Assembly (NCBI RefSeq): GCF_026151165.2
Contig: NZ_CP117849.1
Coordinates: 1,302,001-1,366,000, forward strand
Length of the DNA stretch: 64,000 nucleotides
Direction of reading: 5' to 3'
Origin: Cryobacterium sp. SO2
Lineage (GTDB): Bacteria > Actinomycetota > Actinomycetes > Actinomycetales > Microbacteriaceae
Each line of letters begins with the position of its first letter. Position 1 is the stretch's first letter. Under the pieces are notes generated by a model. That model had not been told where the DNA came from. It worked only from the letters and a program-made list of their open reading frames with translations, and did no database searches. The translations under genes and the position numbers were made by a program. Positions 27,601-35,273 of the stretch are shown piece after piece.

Positions 27601-30169
27601 GCCGGTCGGTGTACCTGGCCAGGCTGCGCCGGGCGGTGCCGAGCACGTCGAGGTCGTTCTTGAGGCCCTGGCCGTCCACGGTCACGGCGTGCTCGAGCGC
27701 CAGCCGGATCTGGGCGCGCACGGCGGCCGGCTTGGTGGCCTTATCGTGCAGGTCGAGCGCGAACGGGCCCATGCCCACCTCGGTCAGGCGGGCCTGCACC
27801 ACCTGCAGCGCGGCACGTTTCTCGGCCACGAACAGCACCTTCTTGCCCTCGTACACGGCGCGGGTGAGCAGATTGGTGATGGTCTGCGACTTGCCGGTGC
27901 CCGGAGGGCCCTCGAGCACGAAGGTGCGCTCGGCGATGGCCTCGGCCACCGCGGCGAGCTGCGACGAGTCGCCCGGCACCGGGCATTCGGCGCCGAGAGC
28001 GTCGAGATCGGCCGGTTCCGGCAGCGGCACCGGGTCGACGAACGGCTGGGTGGGTGTGTGCACGAGGTGGTTCACCAGGGAGTTCTCCGCCAGGGTCTGC
28101 CAGTTCTCGTCGAGGTCCTTCCACAGCCGGAACTTCGCGAACTGCAGGATCGACAGGTCGAGGGTCTCCTCGACGCGGAACGGCAGGCCCGCGGCCAGCA
28201 GGGCCTCGCGGGTGGCCCGGAACGCGCCGGCCAGGTCGATCCCGGCGGCGTCGTCGGCCGGGCTGGCCAGCCCGGGGATGCTGAGATTGTGCTGCTGGCG
28301 CAGCCTCTCGAGCAGGCAGTAGTTGGGCGTGGACGTGCCGGCCTCGTCGAGCCGCACCCTGTAGTCGCCGCCCCGGCCGGCCGGTTCGAGCACAACGGGC
28401 ACGAGCACCAGGGGGCTGCGCAGCTCCCGGTCGTTCACGGTCCAGACCAGCGACCCGAAGGCCAGGTACAGATTGTTGGCGCCGGTCTCCTGCACCACGG
28501 TGCGGGCCTTGTAGGCCAGAGCGCGCAGCCGGGTGGCGTAGGCGGTGTCGGTGACGTCCGCGTACACGGCGCGCTTGTCGGCGAGCACCGCCGCCAGCTG
28601 GTCGGCGGGCAGATCCCGGCCGAACCGGATGCCGCGCTCCCGGTCGGTCGTCGCCATCCGGTCGGAGGGCAGCAGGGTCAGCCCGGTGCCGCCGGTGATG
28701 AGGTCTTCGACATCGGCGAGGTGCTGGTCGGGCACGGTGAGCGCGAGGGCGCCGCGCTCGGTGAAGTTGATCAGCCGGTTGCGCAGGCTGAGGTCGAGCA
28801 GGGCGTTCTTCCACTGGTCGATCCGGGGCGGGGTTACCCGGGGAGGTGTGACGTCGGCGGCGACGGGCGCCGGGGCATCCGTCACCTGGGCCGTGCTGGC
28901 GGGCGCGGCCGGCCCGCCGGGCACGGCTGCGGCCGGCCGGTACTCGGTGACCAGCACGGTGCCGTCACCGGCCACGGTGCGGGCGGGCAGCGGCAGGATG
29001 TGCGTGCGTCGCGCCTGCACCACGTCGACGACGCCGATCACGCTGTCGAGGTCGCTCAGCCACTCCACCCGGGGGGAGCGCTGCGCCTGCGCGAAGGTGA
29101 CCGGGCTGCCGGCGCCGTGATTGGTGACCTGGGTGGTCTCGACGAGCCGGATCAGGTCGAGGTCGAGAAGGTTGATCACCTCGGCCACGTCGGTGAGCGC
29201 AGGCGCCCCGAGGGTCTCCTCCTCGCGCCAGTAGCCGAGGAACGCATGCCCGTCGACCACCCAGAGCAGGGGGTGCAGCCCGGCCTGTTCGAGGGCCGCG
29301 GCCATCACCACGACGGTGTCGAGGCAGGTGCCGACCCCACCGGACGCGCCGCCGGCGGCGACGGTGCCGAGCACCTCGCCGGGCGTGCGCACCTTCTGTC
29401 CGTCGTCGACCCAGCTGGCCGGCGGGGTGGCATACCGGATGCCGCGGGCCCGCATGGCCACGAAGATCGCCTCGACCACCTGGTCCACCCGTTCCGCGCC
29501 GGACTGGTAGCCGGGCATCGATGCCGATCCCGTGCGGGCCTCCAGCAGTGCGGCGGCCTCGCCCAGCAGTACGGCGACCTCGGGGTGGTTCGGCAGCACG
29601 TGCGCCGAGAGCATCTCCAGGGCCAGGTCCACCGGCTGGGCGATCCACTGCTGGGCGGCGAGCAGCTGGATCGGCTCGGCGGCCTCGGCCACGACGGTGC
29701 CGTCCACGAGCAGGCTGGCGTGGATCGTCGCCGGACGTTGCTCCTCGATGAGAAGCATGGCGGCGGGGTCGACGGTGAGGGATACATCCGTGAAGGTGGC
29801 GGTGCGTTCGGCGGCGAGGTCGACGAGCAGGTCACGCGCGGTGCCGACGGTATCGCCGGCACTCAGCACCTCGAGCCGCAACACGGCCTCCCGCCGGGCC
29901 GGTCCGCGGTTGTCGACACCCACCCGGCCCACCACGTTGATGCGGTTGTGCGCGAGGGCGTAGCTGAGCACGGGAGTCACAGTGAGCGACAGGGAGATGT
30001 CAGTGGAGGGAGGTGCGGCCACGGTGGAGTTCGAGGAAGTGGTACCGGTGGTGGGTGAGTCGGGAGCGGTCGATTCCGGCCGAGTCGATTCCGGCCGAGT
30101 CGATTCCGGAGGAGTGGAGCCCGGCGCGGTCGGTTCCGGGCTGGTCGGTTCCGTGTCGGTCGATGGCAT
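24665..30169 (-). CDS. DUF4011 superfamily 1 helicase with C-terminal MTES_1575/Vsr-like nuclease
   Basis: This 1,834-residue protein starts at ATG 30169 behind AGGAG. Order of parts: a Pro/Ser/Thr-rich leader with PEST-like repeats (1-50); a segment with GTCLDTVVVMAAALEQAG and VVDGHAFLGYW (about 281-313) that looks like a transglutaminase-type Cys-His core; the DUF4011 motif WKNALLDLSLRNRLINF near 450; Walker A EGPPGTGKSQT near 755; Walker B VVFDEASQV near 1403; VVGDSKQMPPTSF near 1430; NVQGDERDTILFST and LNVAITRARRQ (helicase motifs V/VI) near 1620-1670; and a C-terminal endonuclease-like domain from about 1715 (ALRERGYAVQTDVGLSDF, then VLLDGPSWAARRTVSDRD). It resembles the single-protein DUF4011-helicase-Vsr antiphage architecture. 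It stands alone, flanked by repeats. Confidence 0.85.
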   Translation of the reverse strand: MPSTDTEPTSPEPTAPGSTPPESTRPESTRPESTAPDSPTTGTTSSNSTVAAPPSTDISLSLTVTPVLSYALAHNRINVVGRVGVDNRGPARREAVLRLEVLSAGDTVGTARDLLVDLAAERTATFTDVSLTVDPAAMLLIEEQRPATIHASLLVDGTVVAEAAEPIQLLAAQQWIAQPVDLALEMLSAHVLPNHPEVAVLLGEAAALLEARTGSASMPGYQSGAERVDQVVEAIFVAMRARGIRYATPPASWVDDGQKVRTPGEVLGTVAAGGASGGVGTCLDTVVVMAAALEQAGLHPLLWVVDGHAFLGYWREEETLGAPALTDVAEVINLLDLDLIRLVETTQVTNHGAGSPVTFAQAQRSPRVEWLSDLDSVIGVVDVVQARRTHILPLPARTVAGDGTVLVTEYRPAAAVPGGPAAPASTAQVTDAPAPVAADVTPPRVTPPRIDQWKNALLDLSLRNRLINFTERGALALTVPDQHLADVEDLITGGTGLTLLPSDRMATTDRERGIRFGRDLPADQLAAVLADKRAVYADVTDTAYATRLRALAYKARTVVQETGANNLYLAFGSLVWTVNDRELRSPLVLVPVVLEPAGRGGDYRVRLDEAGTSTPNYCLLERLRQQHNLSIPGLASPADDAAGIDLAGAFRATREALLAAGLPFRVEETLDLSILQFAKFRLWKDLDENWQTLAENSLVNHLVHTPTQPFVDPVPLPEPADLDALGAECPVPGDSSQLAAVAEAIAERTFVLEGPPGTGKSQTITNLLTRAVYEGKKVLFVAEKRAALQVVQARLTEVGMGPFALDLHDKATKPAAVRAQIRLALEHAVTVDGQGLKNDLDVLGTARRSLARYTDRLHEQNGAGLSFYSARTAQLTADDDVRALPLSADLPARITADELALLRRMLRDLPDVTDPVRPRPQHPWAFVTEPPAHPLDLVTVARAAAALDEALAGLPRADDPAGPSAAAAAVVAACASPTEFVTLSSLAAADRVPLSILDDTRTPAWAAAAEAAESATAAFAQAAHPALTVLEPGALRLDAAAIHRDAQAADASGFFGRRGRRKAVLARLAADLRPGAKLSLGTLSTVTGQLADSQAQLQALRAQVRAVDGVSIDDGWNPLVGDADHTGRDELGTRLAWLRWAGGTVASGHRELGADFVAALRDYLERTPEPDVPLSTALNRALLALQAVMTATGAGPAAVAGWAAGGGLVSVWSRGAGERDAQAPGLPSLSRWVALLEHLEPLTRLGLTAAHTAVLRGEVDADDAGLALEKGLADASVAERGSATTLDQFDAAAQNRSITRFTTSSGAVRRHLPTFIPYSVLRRRSIGAAADADGATPGTAPDTDTTARLGLLKRQLDRQRGGMGVRELMHEFGDLITDIMPCMLMSPESVARFFPAQAGLFDIVVFDEASQVRVSDAVGAMGRARSVVVVGDSKQMPPTSFAESAIGAGDDDGDTLEFVRDEESILSECVQAQVPSKWLSWHYRSQDESLIAFSNRAYYRDRLSSFPAPHHAAGTDAPADAAGAAGYGVSLRRVDGTFLRSGKGKNLRTNPVEAEAIVAEIVARFAADPEGVPSIGVITFNVQQRALIEGSLRDSGEDRIVHALESETDGLFVKNLENVQGDERDTILFSTAFSADASGRLPLNFGPLNLPGGERRLNVAITRARRQVIVFSSFAPADLRAEETISAGVKDLRAYLDLAAGGSDGLASPLRQSGALDRHREEIAQALRERGYAVQTDVGLSDFRVDLSVATGGAPEHPVMAVLLDGPSWAARRTVSDRDGLPVEVLSRLMGWPAVERVWMPEWLDDQDAVLARLAETLDALDAARQAHEAAALA

Positions 30170-30290
30170 CGGGCGCTCCTCATGTCGTGCGGGTTGGTGC
30201 ATGTGCTCTTGTCCCCCGCGCGGGGGACCATTCAATCATCGGCGCGTGGGTACCTGTCCCGAGGGAACCCGCGCGTGCGGTGTGTCACGC

Positions 30291-30416
30291 CTCGCGGCCC
30301 GCTTTAAGTCTCGCGGCACGCATTAGGTACGCGAATAGCTAGTGCCGCGGGATCTCAATAGTGCCGCGAGCGAACTAACTAGTGCCACGAGCATGAACTA
30401 GTGCCGCGAAGCGAGC
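30291..30416. repeat. composite inverted/direct repeat cluster, TGCCGCG family
   Basis: Two units in one orientation (CTCGCGGCCCG, CTCGCGGCACGCATTAG) are followed by four in the other (CTAGTGCCGCGGG and variants near 30340, 30358, 30380, 30398). The arrangement and unit match the cluster at 18193-18280. It lies in the 417-bp gap between the divergent helicase and rpsO genes, where I see no coding sequence. Confidence 0.8.
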
Positions 30417-30488
30417 AGCAGATGCGACGGCGCGGAGCCTTCACTGCGGCGGGGGAGGAACCCCGATCCGGCAGGGGGAGTCCAACTC

Positions 30489-30497
30489 TGCTAAGAT
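30489..30497 (+). promoter_or_regulatory. candidate extended -10 promoter of rpsO
   Basis: TGCTAAGAT fits an extended -10 element (TGn-TAAGAT) about 90 bp before rpsO. No good -35 is seen at the expected distance. The leader between here and the gene contains a short CCGTTCAACGG hairpin. Confidence 0.4.
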
Positions 30498-30586
30498 CTT
30501 GAGGTTGCCGTTCAACGGCCGCGGATAAAGAGAGCTCAGGCATTCTGCCCCGAGCACCGCGCAGTGAGAGAAAGGGGATCCCATCT

Positions 30587-30856
30587 ATGGCACTCGAAGC
30601 TAATGCTAAGAAGGCGATCATCGAAAAGTACGCTACCCACCCAGGCGACACGGGTTCCCCCGAAGTCCAGATTGCTATGCTCACGCAGCGCATTCTCGAC
30701 CTCACGGAGCACCTCAAAGAGCACAAGCACGACCACCACTCGCGTCGTGGCCTGCTCCTCCTGGTTGGTCAGCGTCGCCGCTTGCTCGGCTACCTGTCCG
30801 ACGTGGACATCAACCGTTACCGCTCGCTCATCGAGCGTCTCGGCCTGCGCCGCTAG
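30587..30856 (+). CDS. rpsO: 30S ribosomal protein S15
   Basis: The 89-residue protein matches S15 along its length: ATHPGDTGSPEVQIAMLTQRI, LTEHLKEHKHDHHSRRGLL and LVGQRRRLLGYL are the 16S rRNA-binding helices. It binds the central domain of 16S rRNA early in 30S assembly. GAAAGGGG precedes the ATG. In most actinobacteria pnp lies immediately or one gene downstream; here a terminator follows rpsO and pnp is about 20 kb away. Codon use differs slightly from the accessory genes (more GCT and CGT), as expected for a highly expressed gene. Confidence 0.97.
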   Translation: MALEANAKKAIIEKYATHPGDTGSPEVQIAMLTQRILDLTEHLKEHKHDHHSRRGLLLLVGQRRRLLGYLSDVDINRYRSLIERLGLRR

Positions 30857-30897
30857 GTAGTAGCCGAATGGTTCGCTGATAACGCGATCTTCTTCGA

Positions 30898-30936
30898 AAC
30901 GGGCCGTCACCCATCTGGGTGACGGCCCGTTTTGTG
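30898..30936 (+). terminator. rho-independent terminator of rpsO
   Basis: AACGGGCCGTCACCC and its exact complement pair around an ATCT loop, followed by TTTTG. It lies 42 bp after the rpsO stop. Confidence 0.93.
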
Positions 30937-31039
30937 TACCCGGGGCCCGGGTCGGGGCCGGAGAACGGCCGGCAAAAAAAGTGCCCCAGGCCGCCCTCTG
31001 GCGCGCTAGCATTTGCGCAACCCGATCACAGAGGACTCC

Positions 31040-32920
31040 ATGTCAACTCCCAGCTTCGCCGAGCGCTTCCGCTATTGGTTCGACAACGTGATGGCCAGGG
31101 GAGCGGGCGCGCTGATGGCCTTGCTCGCGCTGGCGAGCCTGGTCTTCATCGCCATCGTGGCCCTCATTGTCGTGGTCTTCAGCCTCTTCCCCGACCGGGA
31201 GCCCGGCGAGCAGGCTCCGGACTTCTTCGAGGTGTTGTGGGGCAACCTGATGCGCACCCTGGACAGCGGCACCATGGGCGGCGACGCCGGCTGGGGGTTC
31301 CGCGGCGCGATGCTCGTCGTCACGATCGGCGGCGTCATCATGGTCGCCAGCCTGATCGGCATCATCTCCAGTGCCTTCGACTCCAAGGTGGAGGAACTCC
31401 GCAAGGGACGCTCGAAGGTGCTCGAAACCGACCACACCCTCATTCTCGGCTGGAGCTCGAAGATCTTCCCGATCGTGAACGAGATCTGCATCGCCAACCA
31501 GTCGCGGAAGAACGCCACCATCGTCATCCTCGCCGACCGGGACAAGGTGATGATGGAGGACGACCTCCGCAGCCTGGTCACGCCAGGCAAGACCCGCATC
31601 ATCTGCCGCAGCGGCGACCCGATGAGTCTGACCGACCTCGAGATCAGCAATCCGCACACCGCGCGCAGCGTGATCGTCCTCGGCCCCGAGGACAGCGACG
31701 ACCCGGACTCGATCGTGATCAAGACCACGCTGGCGCTCACCAACAACCCGCGGCGGAAGCCCGGTCCGTATCACATCGTCGGGGAGATCCAGCAGCCGGA
31801 GAACCTCGAGGCCGCCCACCTGGTGGGCCGCAACGAGGCCCACTGGGTGCTGGCGAGCGACCTCATCAGCCGCATCACCGTACAGAGCTGCCGGCAGAGC
31901 GGCCTGAGCGTGGTCTACACGGAACTCCTCGACTTCGACGGTGACGAGATCTACTTCACCGAACAGCCCACCCTGGTGGGACGGAGCTACTTCGACGCCC
32001 AGCTCGCCTTCGCCGACTGCTCCGTGATCGGGGTTCTGCAGGGTGATGCCGTGCACCTCAACCCCGCCCATGACCTGCTCCTCGCCGCCGGGGACCAGCT
32101 CATCGTGATCGCGGAGGACGACAGCCTCATCCGGCTCGCCACCCCGGGAACCGTCGACGTGACCGCCGTCAGTGAGATGCGCGAACTCACACCGGCGCCC
32201 GAACGCACCCTCGTTCTCGGTGCCAACAGTGGACTCGCGGCCATGCTCGGAGAACTGGACGACTATGTGGCCGTCGGGTCCAGTGTCACCATCGTGGCCG
32301 ACCTCGACCTGCCCGACCTTCCCGGCTACCTCAACATGAGCGTCGAGGTGCGACGCGGCGACGCGACGAGCAGGACCGTGCTCGAGAGCCTGTCGGTGCA
32401 GGGCTACGACCACATCATCGTGCTCGCCTACAAGGAAACCCTGGAAGCCCAACGGGCCGACGCGAAAACGCTGATCACCCTGCTGCACCTGCGGGACATC
32501 GCCGACCGGGCCGGGGTCGACCTCAACGTGGTCAGTGAAATGCTCGATGACCGGAACCGAGAACTGGCCGAGGTGACCCAGGCCGACGACTTCATCGTCA
32601 GCGACAAGCTGATCAGCCTGATGCTCTCCCAGGTCTCCGAGAACAAGCGCCTCACGGAGGTCTTCGACACTCTCTTCGCCAGCGACGGCAGCGAGATCTA
32701 CCTGCGCCCGGCCGAGCTGTACATCGCGGCCGGCGCATCCGTCGACTTCTACACCGTGCTCGAAGCGGCCCGCCAGCGCGGCGAGACCGCGATCGGGTTC
32801 CGGGAGGCGGCTCACGCGCGCAGCAGCGCGCACGCCTTCGGGGTCACCGTCAATCCACAGAAGGGGGTCAAGCGCAGCTTCGGCACCGGCGACAAGATCA
32901 TCGTGCTCGCCGACTCCTAG
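31040..32920 (+). CDS. CASTOR/POLLUX-like putative ion channel with two RCK-type domains
   Basis: The 626-residue protein has a first membrane span (about 20-50), a pore-loop-like segment FFEVLWGNLMRTLDSGTMGG (62-81), a second span (88-112), and two cytoplasmic nucleotide-binding RCK-like units beginning at HTLILGWSSKIFPIV near 133 and RTLVLGANSGLAAML near 390. This is the layout of plant CASTOR/POLLUX channels and their bacterial relatives. The canonical potassium filter TVGYG is not present, so ion choice is open. ATG 31040 follows AGAGGA. It is a single-gene unit between two terminators. Confidence 0.82.
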   Translation: MSTPSFAERFRYWFDNVMARGAGALMALLALASLVFIAIVALIVVVFSLFPDREPGEQAPDFFEVLWGNLMRTLDSGTMGGDAGWGFRGAMLVVTIGGVIMVASLIGIISSAFDSKVEELRKGRSKVLETDHTLILGWSSKIFPIVNEICIANQSRKNATIVILADRDKVMMEDDLRSLVTPGKTRIICRSGDPMSLTDLEISNPHTARSVIVLGPEDSDDPDSIVIKTTLALTNNPRRKPGPYHIVGEIQQPENLEAAHLVGRNEAHWVLASDLISRITVQSCRQSGLSVVYTELLDFDGDEIYFTEQPTLVGRSYFDAQLAFADCSVIGVLQGDAVHLNPAHDLLLAAGDQLIVIAEDDSLIRLATPGTVDVTAVSEMRELTPAPERTLVLGANSGLAAMLGELDDYVAVGSSVTIVADLDLPDLPGYLNMSVEVRRGDATSRTVLESLSVQGYDHIIVLAYKETLEAQRADAKTLITLLHLRDIADRAGVDLNVVSEMLDDRNRELAEVTQADDFIVSDKLISLMLSQVSENKRLTEVFDTLFASDGSEIYLRPAELYIAAGASVDFYTVLEAARQRGETAIGFREAAHARSSAHAFGVTVNPQKGVKRSFGTGDKIIVLADS

Positions 32921-32945
32921 CCGCTCGCCCACCGACCTGCCATCG

Positions 32946-32984
32946 AAAGGGGCCGCCACGTTCTCGTGGCGGCCCCTTTTTGTG
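32946..32984 (+). terminator. rho-independent terminator after the channel gene
   Basis: AAAGGGGCCGCCAC and GTGGCGGCCCCTTT pair around GTTCTC and are followed by a T-run. It starts 26 bp after the channel stop codon. Confidence 0.93.
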
Positions 32985-33158
32985 TAGCCCAGGCGGCGCC
33001 TGGGGGAGCGCCTGGCGTCCACAGCACACCCGGATAAGACCTCCGGCCGGCGCACAGACGGCTCATAGGTGGCGCATAGGGCAGGGCCGCAGTCTGGAGT
33101 CTCGAGACAGCCGGGAGACCGGCACTCGCCCACCGGACTGAGAAAGGCGGCACGGAAG

Positions 33159-33566
33159 ATGAACCTGCACGAGCGAGGCAAGAGACTGGCCACCATCATC
33201 ACGAGCACCATCGGGCTGGCCGCCGTGGTCGCCGCGTCGGCGCTCGGTCTGCACGAGTGGGCCGACTCAGAGGCCACCAATCTGTCCAGCTCCGACACGT
33301 CGACCGGCACGACGGATGCCGCCGGCGAGTCGACGAGTACCGGCACGGATTCCTCGAGCACGGATTCCTCGAGCACGGATTCGTCGAGCACGGAGTCCTC
33401 GAGCACGGAGTCATCGACTACCGAGTCCTCAAGCGACGACACCTCGAGTACCGGCTCGTCGAGCACGGAGTCCTCGAGCTCCGATTCCTCCAGCTCCGAT
33501 TCCTCGAGCTCCGCGGTCAGCCCGGCCACCGGCAGCACCTCCGACGCGACCTCGAGCGGATCCTGA
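33159..33566 (+). CDS. membrane-anchored Ser/Thr/Asp-rich low-complexity protein
   Basis: The 135-residue protein has a short charged N-terminus, one hydrophobic span (LATIITSTIGLAAVVAASAL, about 10-29), then roughly 100 residues built almost only of Ser, Thr, Asp and Glu, with repeated DSSST and ESSST units. With the positive N-terminus inside, the acidic tail would face outward. It is the first gene of the ApbE/ferric-reductase/NuoF-like operon, where related loci usually carry an FMN-binding protein. A clear FMN_bind domain is absent; the C-terminal SDATSS only loosely recalls the S-G-A-T flavinylation motif. Whether it is an ApbE substrate or a wall spacer is unknown. Confidence 0.72.
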   Translation: MNLHERGKRLATIITSTIGLAAVVAASALGLHEWADSEATNLSSSDTSTGTTDAAGESTSTGTDSSSTDSSSTDSSSTESSSTESSTTESSSDDTSSTGSSSTESSSSDSSSSDSSSSAVSPATGSTSDATSSGS

Positions 33567-33567
33567 C

Positions 33568-34605
33568 ATGACCCACACTCTGACCGACCCCGCCCGCACG
33601 GCCTCCCGCGACTGGACCCTGTGGAGCACCACCGCCCGGCTGGTCGTCACCGACCCCGCCCAGATCGCCCTGGCCAGCACCCTCGCCGACGCGCTCCTGG
33701 CCGACGTCGACCGGGCGGCGAGCCGCTTCAGGGCCGACTCCGAACTCCAGCTCGCCGCCGGCATGCTGCACCAGGGCGTCGAGGTGAGCAACACCCTGGC
33801 CGACCTGGTGCGCCAGGCGCTCGCCTCCGCGGCCCTCACCAACGGCGACGTCGACCCCACCCTCGGCTACGCGCTCGACGCCGTCGGCTACGACCGCGAC
33901 ATCCGCCTGGTCGAAGACCACGGCGTGCCCGTGCGCGCGATCGTGTCGCGCCGGCCCGGCTGGAAGAGCGTGTCGCTGGTGGGCAACCGGCTCAAGGTGC
34001 CCGCGCACCTGGCGCTCGATCTCGGCGCCACCGCCAAGGCCGTGGCCGCCGACTGGACCGCCACGGTGATCAGCGCCGCGCTCGGCTGTGGCGTGCTGCT
34101 CAGCCTCGGCGGCGACATCGCCACCGCCGGCCCGGCCCCGGCCGGCGGCTGGCAGGTGCGGGTGCACGATGCCCCGGCCGACCCGGCCGCGACCATCACC
34201 CTCGCCGCCGGCATGGCCCTGGCCACCTCGAGCACCCAGCACCGGCGGTGGAAGATGGCCGGGCAGTCCCAGCACCACATCCTCAACCCGCGCACCGGGC
34301 GGCCCGCCGAGCCGGTCTGGCGCAGCGCCAGCGTCGCCGCCGGCAGCTGCCACCGGGCCAATACCCTGAGCACGGCCGCGATCGTGCGCGGCGCGGCCGC
34401 CGTGCCGTGGCTCACCCAGCTCGGCGTGGCCGCGCGCCTCGTCGACGCGCAGGGCGCCGTGACCCTTCTCGGCGGCTGGCCCGCCGAACCGGCCGGGCCG
34501 GTCGCATCCGCCCACACCCTCGTGCTGCGGCGAGCCACCGACACGCCGTCGCCCTATCTGGACGGCGCCCCGCTCACCCACGGCCAGAACAGACCAGTGG
34601 CCTGA
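33568..34605 (+). CDS. FAD:protein FMN transferase, ApbE family
   Basis: The 345-residue protein belongs to the ApbE family, which links FMN to a Thr of target proteins using FAD. Seen motifs are VDPTLGYALDAVGYD, DLGATAKAVAAD near 150, LLSLGGDIATAG near 177, and HHILNPRTGRPA near 236. The Ala in DLGAT (usually Gly) is a mild variant. No signal peptide or lipobox is visible, so it may act in the cytoplasm, unlike many periplasmic ApbE proteins. It begins one base after the Ser-rich gene and ends overlapping the ferric-reductase-like gene by one base. Confidence 0.85.
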   Translation: MTHTLTDPARTASRDWTLWSTTARLVVTDPAQIALASTLADALLADVDRAASRFRADSELQLAAGMLHQGVEVSNTLADLVRQALASAALTNGDVDPTLGYALDAVGYDRDIRLVEDHGVPVRAIVSRRPGWKSVSLVGNRLKVPAHLALDLGATAKAVAADWTATVISAALGCGVLLSLGGDIATAGPAPAGGWQVRVHDAPADPAATITLAAGMALATSSTQHRRWKMAGQSQHHILNPRTGRPAEPVWRSASVAAGSCHRANTLSTAAIVRGAAAVPWLTQLGVAARLVDAQGAVTLLGGWPAEPAGPVASAHTLVLRRATDTPSPYLDGAPLTHGQNRPVA

Positions 34606-35273
34606 TGGACGAGGCATTCTGGGCCCTCGGCCGCGGCACCGGTGTGGTGGCCCTCGTGCTGTTCACCCTCTCGGTGCTGCTGGGCATCCTCACCCGGTCA
34701 GGCCGGCCGCTGTTCACGGTGCCGCGGTTCTCGATCACCCTGATCCACCGCAACGTGTCGGTGCTGGCCACGGTGTTCATCCTCATCCATATGCTCTCGC
34801 TGCTGGCCGACTCCTATGCCCAGCTCACCGTCGTCGACCTGGTGTTCCCGTTCCTCGGCGCCTACCGGCCGGTCTGGCTGGGCCTGGGCACCGTGGCGGT
34901 CGATCTCCTCATTGCCGTCGTGGCCACCAGCCTGTTGCGCCGGCACGTCGGCCAGCGGGTCTTCAGGGTCGTGCACTGGTCGACCTACCTGATGTGGCCC
35001 ATCGCGCTCGCGCATTCCCTCGGCACCGGCACGGATGCGGGCCAGGCCTGGTTCCTGGCCCTCGCGGCGGCCTGCACCGTCGCCGTGCTCGCCGCGGTGG
35101 CCTGGCGGGTCACCGCCGGGTTCGTCGAATACCGGTCGGTCCGCCGGGCCGAGCAGTTCGTGAACGACCTGCACATCCTCACCGCACGCAGCGGCCAGGC
35201 GCCCGCATCTGCTCGTCTAGACCCCCATCGTTCCCCGCATCACCTGAGCCCCCCGGTTGGGAGAAGACCATGA
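34605..35273 (+). CDS. ferric reductase-like transmembrane heme protein
   Basis: The 222-residue membrane protein has about six spans. His residues placed in helices, HRN near 48, LIHML near 62, VVHWSTYL near 124 and LAHSL near 137, suit two b-type hemes as in the ferric reductase-like (PF01794) fold and MsrQ. No FAD/NAD domain follows, so electrons must come from another protein, most simply the NuoF-like and ferredoxin proteins made from the same transcript. It overlaps both neighbours (one base upstream, four downstream). The likely job is carrying electrons across the membrane. Confidence 0.82.
   Translation: MDEAFWALGRGTGVVALVLFTLSVLLGILTRSGRPLFTVPRFSITLIHRNVSVLATVFILIHMLSLLADSYAQLTVVDLVFPFLGAYRPVWLGLGTVAVDLLIAVVATSLLRRHVGQRVFRVVHWSTYLMWPIALAHSLGTGTDAGQAWFLALAAACTVAVLAAVAWRVTAGFVEYRSVRRAEQFVNDLHILTARSGQAPASARLDPHRSPHHLSPPVGRRP

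Noticed and set aside
26060..30058. 1,332-codon open frame antisense to the DUF4011 helicase
   Set aside because: It mirrors the helicase, starts and ends without a ribosome-binding site or motif, and has the biased composition of a shadow frame.
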